64,000 nucleotides of DNA. It comes from Eremomyces bilateralis CBS 781.70. Lineage: Eukaryota > Ascomycota > Dothideomycetes > Eremomycetales > Eremomycetaceae. A model generated the notes under the pieces. That model worked only from the letters and a program-made list of their open reading frames with translations, was not told where the DNA came from and ran no database searches. Where the stretch lies: assembly GCF_010015585.1 (NCBI RefSeq), contig NW_022985068.1:310001-374000 (forward strand), in the 5' to 3' direction. Positions 1 through 9,812 of the stretch are shown piece after piece (the first letter of the stretch is position 1; each line of letters starts with the position of its first letter). A program made the position numbers and the translations under genes.

Positions 1-1612
1 TCTCGCCACAATGGCCATTGTTTGCTAATGCCAAAACCCACAGTCCGGTAATCCGGACATTTTCACCTGCGGTATCACTCACCCGTGCATATCGATTCTT
101 TTCCACGTGTACTGGAATCCTGAGCCTCGGTTTCTTGGGAGTGACAGCAAACACCCCACCAGTGCATTGGAGTCGCCGAGTAGTCGATCCGGGATCGAAA
201 GCTAGGAATAGAACATTTCTGCCGGCGAGAATTCTTGCAGGAGCAGCTGCCCAAGCGTCCAATCCTGTAAACGACCAGCACGGAGAAGAATGACGATCAT
301 CGCATCAGCATTTCATAATTACCCAGGAAGATCGACAACATCGGGCACGATTGACGAGATCTAAGGCCCCAACTACCAATAGGCAACAGTCCAAGAGAAT
401 GAGTAAAGGGGAAATCGCCACTTAAAAGGAATATCGACAACTGAAGTAAGTACTTGGGTTTGGTAATATAAGAACGCCACGCTCGAAAAACATAACCAGA
501 CATTATCAATTGATGACTGGGTGGTGGCAAGGGAGCGCCCTGTGGGATTAGCGCACTCTCCAGTATATCAGGGCTGGGTAGATACGCGAACTGCCAACTA
601 CCTGGGATAAAGCATAAAAATACGCTGATCGGGCATTGATTCTGTCCGAGTTCATGCCGATGCTTGCCCAAGCCTTGCCTGTTGGTCTGGTTGCTTGGCT
701 CGAGGAGATGTTTCTGCCCATTGCAGGTGAATACAGTGTACATGCAACGTGGAATAAGTAATTCAGACCGAAACGCCGGATTTATACGATGATTAATTCC
801 CTGGGCATCGACACCGGTTAAACACACAACGACGTGGTGGCGTTTATAAAGTCTCGGCCGGTCAAAGAGTCCAGCTTCGCCGTGGCGGGCCGTTTTCCAT
901 GTCATCATCCGATTCTTCCCCAATTCTCCCCCACCCGCCGGTCAAGGAACTCAACTCTCTTCAAAACCTTTCCACCAGTCCACCACATAGTTATCCGACC
1001 TTGCATGAAAAAAGCATCGAGTTTCCATTCCTAGACAGCCTCATCCTTCCAATCTCCATCTTCGCTGCATTTTATCACAATATTTGGTACACCTTTCCGC
1101 TACACCCTCCCACCAGGTCCCTTCTCATTCGTCCCTTCGGTTCGCCCCTCTGCAAGGCTCTATTAGATCTTGGCCAACTTGGATTGACCCTGAGTTTGGT
1201 CCCTTACCTGCTCGCTATCGTCGTCATAGCCGGACATCAAACAGCACACTCGTGGTTGCAATTCGGGGTCTACTCCACTCACCGGGAGGCTCTGTTGACC
1301 AGTTGGCAGTTGACCGACCGACCTCATCGCAACCCTCCATTGTGGGATTGTGCACCCTCTCGACAGGTATGTATAGGCCGATATATCCCCTTCGTCGACC
1401 ATCTCCCCTCCCTCAGAATCTGCAGCTCAACCCCTCATGACATACCTACCACTTGGAGACGTCGTTCAACTGACGCATCCACCATGACTACCAGCGTGGT
1501 ACTACACGCCCGAGAGGGACTTTTTGGATATCCAGGCGGGAGGAATATATTCACTCCTGGCTGGGAGTTACCACCCCACACTTCCTGTCCGACGGTAAAG
1601 GGAACGCTCACA
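1..1612. other. 5' flank without a supported gene
   Basis: No recognisable protein is encoded here on either strand. Several open frames exist (for example 297-923 on the minus strand and 18-293 on the plus strand), but their composition looks random and no family motif is visible. The last 700 bases are in frame with the downstream gene and free of stops, but they look like pyrimidine-rich leader and promoter sequence rather than protein. Confidence 0.5.
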
Positions 1613-4405
1613 ATGGACTCTCGTTACTATCGACCGCCGTCACCGCGACGACTTGTCGCTCCAGGCCGTGCCACCACGGGCAACTTTGACAGTCACGATG
1701 GATACCATACGATCGCTCGAAGCCCTCGGGAGTACACCCCACGATCAAGCGCGGAAAGAGTTGGCGCAACTGGCGGTGTGACCCCTCTATCATCCGAAAC
1801 TTACGTCACGCCTTCCCATCGGTCAAGTGCTTATAACTATGCGGGACGTCCTCGACGAGACTCGGAGCAGACGCGAGGCAGTCGACCACAGGTGATTCAA
1901 TCGTCTCGCAACCGGCCCCCGAGCCCCATCCACGGTTCGTATGAACGGGACAGCTACAGCCAACCCGGGTCCACAGCTCCCAGGAGAGACCACTCGAGGC
2001 TCGTGGACGAACGGGATCTCGAACGCCATGATTACCGCAGCCGCGAGCCTCGAGAGCGGGGCCGGTACCCGCCATCCAATCGTTCGCGCGAGGTCGACGA
2101 GGCGAGTTACTCGTACACTGACCCGGCTGGCATGTTCCGCGATACGGAACCATCATGGAGGCCGAGACGAGGTAGCCCGGAGGGTCGGAGAGAGCGGCCG
2201 ATAAGTATGGCTGATGCGTATCCGGCGCCGCGATCGTCCGTTAGAGACTTAGGTCCGCCACCGTCGAGTCGGGGACTCGATAAGCTTAATGACGGGATCC
2301 ATCGGACCGGCAGCCTTGCTGATCGGACAAAGCACGCACGTGACCTCGATCCTGAGTATTTATACCGTGACGGGGAAAGGGAATCGTTTGCTCCACCGCC
2401 CAGGGCAAGCACTGCCTATGTCCCTCAACAAATCATCCAACGACAGAATACATTTGAAGAGCCCCCCTATCCTCCATCGGACTACGAGTCCCGACGTGAA
2501 CCCCGGCCAGTATCTCGCTATGTAGACGAGGCGATCCAGACCCGTGGATTCGGAATCCGCGCGGGCAGCCTCGACCGCCACAGCGCTGAGCGCGGGCGCA
2601 GCCTAGAACGAGAAACCACCTTCCCCGTCGAGGAACCCGCCATCGAGCAGCCTCAACTCCAGGATTTCATCCCCGATGCCGGGAAAGGCGCCCGGAGAGA
2701 CTACGATCGCCGGGATCGCGGCCCGGATGACTATCGCGATAACGAACGCCATGAGCGGTCGAGCCTTCGCGATGGGGTGGAGAGGGGCCTTCCTGCCGTC
2801 GCGGCCGCCACCGCTGCCTACGGCGTGAGCGAGGCGATCGATCGCAAATTGAAAGATCATCAATATGACAGCCGCGACGAGCGACCTCGGGAGACTCGAG
2901 CGCTACCACGAGATGACCGCGATGACCGCGATGAGCGGCCACGTGAGATTCGACCGCCTCCACGAGTAGACCGTGACGAACGGCCACGGGAGATTCGACC
3001 ACCGCCACGAGATGACCGCGATGAGCGGCTACGGGAGACTCGACCGCCACCCCGAGATGACCGTGACGAACGACTACGGGAAATTCGTCCACCGCCTCGA
3101 GATGACCGTGACGAACTACCGCGGGAGACTCGACCGCCACCACGAGACGATCGCGTGCGCGACGACCGGCCAAAAGAAGACCGATCCCGCCGTCCCAGAC
3201 ACGACAGCCCACCCGAAAACGAACCCCATGAGCGTCATATGGCCGCTGGTCTCGATGCCCACGACATTGACGAACGCCGCACCGAACGTAAAGACAAGCC
3301 CGCCCGCGAGCTCACCGCCGAAGAAGACTACCTTCAGCGCGTGGAACGCGAACGGGAGCTGACTCGTCAACGCGATACGCACCGTGACTCGGACGACTCG
3401 GACAGGGAAAGGGATCGGCGGCGGCGGGAGCGGGAGCGGGAGCGCGAACGGGATCGGGGCGGAGATCGGGACCGGGATCGAGATCGAGAGCGCGAACGCC
3501 ACCGACGAAGTTCCGACTCCGACGACGCCAAACCCCGCATGCTCGAAGGCCCGCCCACGTCCCGCGAGCTGCGACCGCTCAGCCCCGGCCACACGGAAGG
3601 CTCACGAGATCCCTCGGAGACGCGGCTACGGATCGTGGAGCCGCCGAAGAACGACCGGGAGACGACCCCACCCCCTCGATCGATCCTGAAGGCGCCGACG
3701 CAGAAGTTCCCGGAGGACCCCAACCCAATCCGGGAGGGGGTGGCGCCACTGAAGGACGCGACGAAGGCGGGGGTGCCGGCGGGGGCGCGGTGGACGAAGA
3801 TCGATCGGCGGCTGGTGAATCCGGAGGCGTTGGAGGAGTCGAAGGTACGGTATGAGGAGCGGCAGGACTGCGTGATTGTGTTGAAGGTGCTGTCGAAAGA
3901 GGAGATTCAGCATTTGGCGAATCGGACGAAGGAACTGAGAGGTAGGCGTGGGATATTTCGTTCCCCTTTTACATCGTTTGAGTCGTTCTCTTCGTTTTCT
4001 TTTGATACTGCTGCGTCTGGTTCTTCTTCTTCCGCTTCTGGTTCTGTCGAGTCCAAGCACGTGGACGATGGGGATGACGAATCTCCACCACGCGCGTTAT
4101 CTTCCCGCCCAACCGTCGAGATCAGTCCTCGACCGCGGCGGGAGGATGGATCGGACTCTCTTGTATGGACGGTGGAACTTGCGGAAGAACAAAATCAGCT
4201 TCCTTCTCGGTTGCAGATTGCTCGCGGTTTTCTCGGATCAACACTGACTGGATTTCCGGACGAAGAATCGAGAGACAGAGATAGACATCGTCATGATCGA
4301 CGACATGAGAGGAAGGATCGAGATGAAGATTCTGATGAGAATGGGCGGGAGCGGGAGCGAGATAGGCATGAGTCGTCGAGGCATAAGTCCAAGGATGATC
4401 GGTGA
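1613..4405 (+). CDS. Arg/Asp-rich DUF8035-type protein
   Basis: A protein of about 930 residues, read as one exon. The frame is open back to 899, but I choose the ATG at 1613 because the typical fungal N-terminus MDSRYYRPPSPRRL begins there. The first 400 residues are low complexity and rich in Arg, Pro, Ser and Tyr. Residues about 420-517 carry five copies of a 15-residue repeat (RPPPRDDRDERLRET type). They are followed by a charged RERER/DRDRD stretch. Near residues 722-777 lies the conserved block, with GARWTKIDRRLVNPEAL followed by EERQDCVIVLKVLSKEEI, which I associate with the DUF8035 family. The tail is Ser-rich and then again Arg/Asp-rich. A GTAGGC just after the conserved block (about 3941) could start an intron, so the last 150 residues are less certain. 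The composition suggests a nuclear, RNA-associated or scaffold role, but the function is unknown. Confidence 0.65.
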   Translation: MDSRYYRPPSPRRLVAPGRATTGNFDSHDGYHTIARSPREYTPRSSAERVGATGGVTPLSSETYVTPSHRSSAYNYAGRPRRDSEQTRGSRPQVIQSSRNRPPSPIHGSYERDSYSQPGSTAPRRDHSRLVDERDLERHDYRSREPRERGRYPPSNRSREVDEASYSYTDPAGMFRDTEPSWRPRRGSPEGRRERPISMADAYPAPRSSVRDLGPPPSSRGLDKLNDGIHRTGSLADRTKHARDLDPEYLYRDGERESFAPPPRASTAYVPQQIIQRQNTFEEPPYPPSDYESRREPRPVSRYVDEAIQTRGFGIRAGSLDRHSAERGRSLERETTFPVEEPAIEQPQLQDFIPDAGKGARRDYDRRDRGPDDYRDNERHERSSLRDGVERGLPAVAAATAAYGVSEAIDRKLKDHQYDSRDERPRETRALPRDDRDDRDERPREIRPPPRVDRDERPREIRPPPRDDRDERLRETRPPPRDDRDERLREIRPPPRDDRDELPRETRPPPRDDRVRDDRPKEDRSRRPRHDSPPENEPHERHMAAGLDAHDIDERRTERKDKPARELTAEEDYLQRVERERELTRQRDTHRDSDDSDRERDRRRRERERERERDRGGDRDRDRDRERERHRRSSDSDDAKPRMLEGPPTSRELRPLSPGHTEGSRDPSETRLRIVEPPKNDRETTPPPRSILKAPTQKFPEDPNPIREGVAPLKDATKAGVPAGARWTKIDRRLVNPEALEESKVRYEERQDCVIVLKVLSKEEIQHLANRTKELRGRRGIFRSPFTSFESFSSFSFDTAASGSSSSASGSVESKHVDDGDDESPPRALSSRPTVEISPRPRREDGSDSLVWTVELAEEQNQLPSRLQIARGFLGSTLTGFPDEESRDRDRHRHDRRHERKDRDEDSDENGRERERDRHESSRHKSKDDR
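2878..3160 (+). repeat. 45-base coding minisatellite
   Basis: About five tandem, slightly diverged copies of a 45-base unit coding for 15 residues around RPPPRDDRDERLRET. The frame is kept in every copy. Differences between units are mostly single substitutions that leave the alternating Arg/Asp pattern intact. Confidence 0.8.
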
Positions 4406-4987
4406 ACGGCGAGCGGGTGACGATCGACTAGGAGGTGGATGAGTGTTGAGCGTGGTGCAAGAGTTTTGTGAACATTGTCATTTATTTGAGCGTTTAGTAT
4501 TTAGTACGATAGGAGACGCTAGCGTTCTGGATATGGAATGGGAACGATACCATCATGGTCGTAAGATAGGGAGTTAGAGACTTGGCGATATTTTGGTAGC
4601 AAAATGCGGTAATGTTTCGCTTAGTCTAAATATGTAGAAGAATTCAAGATATCAGACAACACTATTGGATCTACGGTTGGATCTGGGTCATAGATCCATC
4701 ATATATTCCCGTGAGGATACTCTACATAGCATTTGAACTAACAGTCGCACATTTCGCTATATCATTAGGAATTGTGACCCCTCACCCATTTCTTGGTCCT
4801 TGAACGTTTGCTTTGTTCGATTGGTAAGTGATCATACATGTTGATATACATGATGCGGTTTAACCATTCCTACTTTGGCTCCAAACCAACGCTGTGCACC
4901 AGAATCTCATCCCCAAGCGCCATGACTCCTCGCAATGCATCTAATAATCTCGACGCATCCACCATCCAAGAGTAATCCCCTATTCTC
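4406..4987. other. Intergenic, between convergent genes
   Basis: An AT-rich stretch between the ends of the DUF8035-type gene (plus) and the mL60 gene (minus). It would hold both 3' untranslated regions. I see no gene or repeat in it. Confidence 0.5.
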
Positions 4988-5494
4988 TTAGAAACCCGGC
5001 GGATTCAACCTCTGGCTCACCCTCGTCCATTTCGGCAGCTCTGTTCAAATGTCAGCATAGCTCACTCCACACCTTCCCATTGACCACGATCCATATCTCA
5101 GCCAGGAGAACACTCACTATGAATTCCCTTCCTATATTTCTTCACCTTCTTATCGAACATGGTGTATTTATCCTTCGCCAACATCTCCGCCTCCGTCGGC
5201 ATCTCCTCCTTCCATCGCTCGACCGCGGCAACGGGCTTGCCCAGCTTCTGCAGCGCGGCGTCGACGGTGGCAACGACCTTGTCGACGTGCTTCAGGCGTT
5301 GGCGATGGCGGTATTTTTGCGGGCGGGAGAGACGGTAGGGGATTTTCCTGGGATGGGTTAGTGGTTGATATGGGAGTCTGTGGTGGATGGATGAATGCGA
5401 TGAGGGGGAAAGAGGTGGTGTCGGGGGTGGGAATGGGAATTTACCAAAGGAGACCTCCAAAAAGGGGCCCTGATGGACGGAACGCGCCGAACAT
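4988..5494 (-). CDS. mrpl31: Mitochondrial large-subunit ribosomal protein mL60 (YmL31)
   Basis: A 110-residue protein in three exons: 5494-5445, 5347-5118 and 5040-4988. All joints have GT..AG ends and keep frame. The product starts MFGAFRPSGPLFGGLLWKIP, continues with RLSRPQKYRHRQRLKHVDKV, and ends with FDKKVKKYRKGIHKLPKW and a QRLNPPGF tail. This matches the yeast MRPL31 pattern: GGLLWKIP, the RQRLRNVD block, and TFDKK..GYRKGIH..PKWT. It is a fungal mitoribosome component acting in the mitochondrial matrix. The small last exon supplies the KWT motif and confirms the second intron. The gene is divergent from trs20 with about 227 bases between the start codons. Confidence 0.93.
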
Positions 5495-5721
5495 GGTGAG
5501 TTGGATGGGATATGGGTTGCGGCGTGCAGCAATTGAAGATTCGTGATGCGGAACAGCGGAAGATATAAAGTTGAATTCGGAGGCTTGGAATTGGTGCGGA
5601 ACTTCCCGTGTCTATTGTGGAGACGTGAACAACAACACCAACGCCCATTTGATATCAACTTGATATCCTCCAACCATCGCACCTAAATCGCATAGCATTA
5701 GTGCTAGGGCGGACAGTGATC
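5495..5721. promoter_or_regulatory. Shared divergent promoter of mL60 and trs20
   Basis: The 227 bases between the two start codons must hold both promoters and leaders. No TATA box stands out, which fits housekeeping genes. The call rests on arrangement only. Confidence 0.5.
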
Positions 5722-6325
5722 ATGTCCTATTACTTTGCCATTATTGGCACCAAAGACAATCCCCTTTTCGAACACGAGTTCGGAACCTCGAGACAAGGCG
5801 GTGACGGCGTTGCGCGATTCCGTGAAGATGCGAGGCATATGAACCAGTTCATCGTGCACAGTAGTCTAGATATCGTAGAAGAGGTGCAGTGGGGAGGCGG
5901 GCAGATGTATGACTCCCTATTCCGATCCTTTACAAGCTGTCTCTTTGTTGGAACGAACCCGTCGTCACCATAGATCTGACCTGACGTCCTATAGGTATCT
6001 CAAACACGTCGACTCTTTCCGCAACTCCCACGTCTTCTCCTTCATCACCGGCGGCAACGTCAAATTCATGCTCCTCGTCGCTCCCGACACGCATAACGCG
6101 TCGCGCGCCTCGTCCGCATCGACAGCGCGAAGCTCGACCTATGGCCAGGTCAGCACGTACAACCCGACCGCTCCGTCCACCGAAGAACCCATCCGGAACT
6201 TCTTCATTGAGGTGTACGACGCTTGGTTGAAGACGATCATGAGTCCGTTTTACCAGGTCAATATGCCTGTGAAGAGTCCGGTGTTTCGGGGACGGGTTGC
6301 CGGGGCAGCGAAGAAGTATTTGTGA
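5722..6325 (+). CDS. trs20: TRAPP complex subunit Trs20 / TRAPPC2 (sedlin)
   Basis: A 171-residue protein in two exons, 5722-5906 and 5995-6325. The first exon begins MSYYFAIIGTKDNPLFEHEF, the typical longin-like start of sedlin. It continues through HMNQFIVHSSLDIVEEVQW. The second exon carries LKHVDSFRNSHVFSFIT and VKFMLLVAPD, and ends in NFFIEVYDAWLKTIMSPFY and a KSPVFRGRV motif. Length and motif order match TRAPPC2, the small core subunit needed for assembly of the TRAPP tethering complexes at the ER-Golgi boundary. An in-frame ATG lies 21 bases upstream (5701), but the family start is the one chosen. A serine/threonine-rich insertion of about 25 residues after VAPDTHN is common in filamentous fungi. 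Confidence 0.94.
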
Positions 6326-7082
6326 TGGGTGGATGGCTAGCAATAGGTCCAGCTTTGATTTGTCTTGCGTTAAGTTCCCGCGAGCCGGTCGCTGCTGGCG
6401 ATATTACACCCTTTTCCAAAAAACTTGAGTTGGCCTTAGCAATCCGACTTATGACACGCTTCCGGGAGGCACAGGGCTGTGGTAAGACCAAAGCCTTTTT
6501 TGGCCCTCCATTCAACACTATACTAACACTGGCACTCTTAGACGACCAAAACGTGGTGGCTAGGTTGTTCATACATTCCCCCGGGGTAATATGAGAACAG
6601 ACATCCCGTTTAATGGGCTCTGCAATAGCTAAGAACCCCTGCGCCAGTTCTTGGAAGCGCCGATGCGTCAGGATGAAATTCGAATGATGCGGGTTCAGGC
6701 CATTGTCCTAGCCACTACCGATGATACCAGAATTAACTCAAGTCATCAATTACCTCTGTGGTTATTATGCTTGATGCGATGCGGTGTCAATTACCCCTCT
6801 AAACCGCATATCGTGGGACAACAGCCAAGTTGCTACCATAGCCGGCCACCGGGCTAATAACGAACTGGATACATCCTTTTCGATGCTAGCAGGACGAGAT
6901 TTATGGCCGTGGTAAGACAGCTCTTCCACCTACTTCATCGAATAAGATCTCGCACTCCGACCTGAACCATCATAGCTTCACTCCTCTGCATTTTATTACA
7001 TCATACAAGATGTCATCATTAATGGCCGTACGAGCAATCCAGGGTGATGTAGCTTGTAATTCTTAAGCAATACCAGCGGCTA
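6326..7082. other. Intergenic, left edge of accessory island
   Basis: Contains only short open frames with no family motifs. The conserved gene order to the left stops here and the F-box genes begin to the right. No repeat was recognised. Confidence 0.5.
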
Positions 7083-8441
7083 TTATTCCTGACGAATACT
7101 GGTGTCGACCGAGCCTAAGCGCCTAACACCTGCAATCTCGCCAAGTGTTTTCCGTACCTTCTCTACCCCAGCAGCGTAGACGAGAACACTGTACACGCCC
7201 ACGCCTTCTTTGTTAAAAAACTCCACGCAATTGGTATCGAGCAGGGAGCTGTGTATGGACAAATAATCCAAGTCCAATTCACGTAGGGTCTTGATCACGT
7301 CGCCCCAGGGGTTGATTTCATCCTTAGCATCTCCAGCGGGGTAGGTGGAGAGAATTCGGAAAAAGATTAGAGTGAGCGACCGAAGAGTCTTTTTATGGCT
7401 TCGGAGGAAGGCCACGAAGGGGTCCAGGTTGGCTGAACACTCTGTCAAGCAGAGGGATTTCAGTGGAGGCAGCTCGGAACTGTGTTCGGCCAGACGGAGT
7501 AGCGTGCCATCGCAGATCTCCTTTCCGGAAAAGCCAAGCGATAATTCCGTCAAATTCGGCGCCAGATCGATAAGTTGCGTAGGCAGTGAGGACGGTTGGT
7601 AGGGCTTCGGGCTCGTTATTATGGCCTTCAGGTCCAGCGACAGCTTTTGCAGATTCCGAAACTGTTCCGATAGGCCGAGGGGGATGCTACCAATGATCGA
7701 ATCATGATCGACATAGAAATTATTGTAATAATCACCCCTCTCAAAATCGATTGAGAATGCATGAAGCTCCACAGCGCTTTTTGAAACGGCACTCAAAACT
7801 ACATAGAGGGTGTAATCGACCACCGAAGATCGGTCAAGGTACGGGCTTTTAAACGGGTCGTAACGCCATCCACCTTTGCCATATTCGCGATCTAGGGCCT
7901 GCGTAAATCGGTTCACTCCCCATGGAGCTGGCTTCCATCGCATTGCGGCTGGTCCAACAATACTGACAGATCTGCAATTGCGAAGGTTCAGCATTGCTTT
8001 GTCCAGCAGCAAAGCGACATCGTCAGGGATTTTTGGTTTTAGTTCACGTGGCCATATTCCAGGGTTGAGCGGAAGGGTGGCCACCTTGTCAAGGGCGATT
8101 CGACGGAGCGAAATATCCAGACTGGAAACACAGGGTCCAAGAATGGGGTGTTGTGAGATATCAACGAGGCATTGCAAGCTGTCCTCGCCTAGGAAATGGG
8201 ATCTTTTTTGGAAGTACCGATTGATGAAGAGAGGCCAACTTGCATCTCGGAGGCTCCGGCACGACAAGCGAGTTGCGAACAGAGTGTCGACGGATTCATC
8301 GAGAAGGCCAGCCCAGTCAACGACTATGATCAGCAGTTCGGATGGAAGGGACAATAGAGAAACCACTGTTGATTGTCTTGAGTCCCTACTGGATAGCCTC
8401 TTTGATAACCTAGCAAGCATCTTTGACCGTCTGGAACGCAT
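7083..8441 (-). CDS. F-box protein, island paralog A (intact)
   Basis: A single-exon protein of 452 residues. An F-box-like segment lies at about residues 28-75: SLLSLPSELLIIVVDWAGL, then CRSLRDASWPLF. After it come the family's shared marks: EDSLQCLVDISQHPILG, the SLDISLRRIALD strand, LLLDKAMLNLRNCRSVSIVG, and a leucine-rich C-terminal half (LQKLSLDLKAI, LAPNLTELSLGF). F-box proteins usually bring substrates to SCF ubiquitin ligases through Skp1; the C-terminal leucine-rich part would bind the target. The frame is whole and reaches a normal stop. The same architecture occurs at 9.8, 38.5 and 41 kb in this window. An alternative start is the second Met, seven residues in. No target can be named. 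Confidence 0.82.
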   Translation of the reverse strand: MRSRRSKMLARLSKRLSSRDSRQSTVVSLLSLPSELLIIVVDWAGLLDESVDTLFATRLSCRSLRDASWPLFINRYFQKRSHFLGEDSLQCLVDISQHPILGPCVSSLDISLRRIALDKVATLPLNPGIWPRELKPKIPDDVALLLDKAMLNLRNCRSVSIVGPAAMRWKPAPWGVNRFTQALDREYGKGGWRYDPFKSPYLDRSSVVDYTLYVVLSAVSKSAVELHAFSIDFERGDYYNNFYVDHDSIIGSIPLGLSEQFRNLQKLSLDLKAIITSPKPYQPSSLPTQLIDLAPNLTELSLGFSGKEICDGTLLRLAEHSSELPPLKSLCLTECSANLDPFVAFLRSHKKTLRSLTLIFFRILSTYPAGDAKDEINPWGDVIKTLRELDLDYLSIHSSLLDTNCVEFFNKEGVGVYSVLVYAAGVEKVRKTLGEIAGVRRLGSVDTSIRQE

Positions 8442-9812
8442 GTTTGATTCTCTAGTATTGATGTTAGTCTCATCCGAAATATATCAATATATTAACCAGA
8501 CACAAGCCAGAGATTGACTGACAACTAATCGTCTCCTGCGTAGAGGCTAGTCTCAAATATGAGATCATCTATGGTCTAGAAGGCAGGAGAAAGGATGAGA
8601 AGCTCATCATCTAGACCGGTAGGTAACTCTCTTGGTCTTGAATGAAATCAATCACCTTGTGCTCATTCAGACGTTGAAGTGTCAAATAAGATGGTCCACG
8701 ACGTGTAGCAAGAGTAGCTTCAGTGATTGGGCAGTTAAGGTAGGTATGTTCCGCACTGTCGCTTCAAGTAATACAAATATTCAACCTGAGCTAAAACAGG
8801 AAACGATCACGGTGAGCATAGCGCTCCAATTCAGTTCTGACTATTTGTTCAATTAGCTTCGACGAAGGGTGTGAGGAGTTGACATCGAGGTTGAACCGAA
8901 TACGAACGAGGCGGAGCTTCGAAATGAGACATGGTACCGTATCACGTGGCAACTCCTGAATTGACCCCTTTTGCTGATATTCCATCTTCAGGGTCAAGGA
9001 AGAACGCCTACCAAAGTCCAAAGCAGCGCTATCTAGAAGCTGAGATTTCTCGGCACCACTAGGAACATTATGGGGATGGCGGCAGTACCTTAGCTTCAGC
9101 ACTTTCGTCATGTATGCGCATTCCGGCGATAAAGTATTCATTAAGTATTGTGTACTGTGTCACAGAATATCTGTGTTTCTTGGCGTTTCCCCACAGCTTC
9201 ATTCCGTATTCGATTCTATCCCTATTCTTTCCCTTCTTAGGGAAAAGATCACCATTGTAAACCATATAAAATAGCTGCAGGAACAGCCTGTTTTCGTAGG
9301 ATCCGGCTCTTCAGGATCAAGGTTAATCTATCTACGCTCTTTTGGAATCTAACGGTGTTTTCCCACTGTGTCGCTGCATTAATCACCTGATTGAGCGAAA
9401 CCGCTATTTATCTCACATACTGCGGCCGATTCATTTAATCGTAGAATATATTCCTGCGGGATCAGTATCTTCCAGCTAGTACAAAGTACCTTAAGTAAGA
9501 GGACTTACCACGTAACCGCAATTCTGAGAGCTAAATATCTTATTAGGATCTACCCTATCGTATACTCTGAGGGGTGGGAGAAATTAATGATTCTTTCCCT
9601 TTGACCTCCTGCTCCAGTGTGCGGAAAACGATTCATCAACTTGCTAAGCTGGAAGAAGTATAAAGGGGACGAGGTTCGACATCTCGAGGGTACGCTTTAA
9701 GGTCATCAATTTTTCCACCCATCCGGAAGCACTCAGATGGCAACGCTTCATTTGGTGATGATCCGCGACTAACAGTCCGAAGGAATTCAGACCTCTATAC
9801 ACGTCAACCAGC
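8442..9812. other. Gap between F-box paralogs A and B, with an unplaced ORF
   Basis: The start codons of the two F-box genes face away from each other across this 1.4 kb. On the minus strand 8791-9265 holds two overlapping frames whose products (RFNLDVNSSHP..LIEQIVRTELERY) look somewhat protein-like. They have no start that fits and no motif I recognise. It may be a remnant of another gene. Confidence 0.35.

Noticed and set aside
297-923. 208-residue open frame on the minus strand
   Set aside because: No motif, no neighbour support and random-looking composition.
899-1612. N-terminal extension of the DUF8035-type protein
   Set aside because: The frame is open, but its residues are hydrophobic and irregular, unlike the rest of the protein, and the family-like start lies at 1613.
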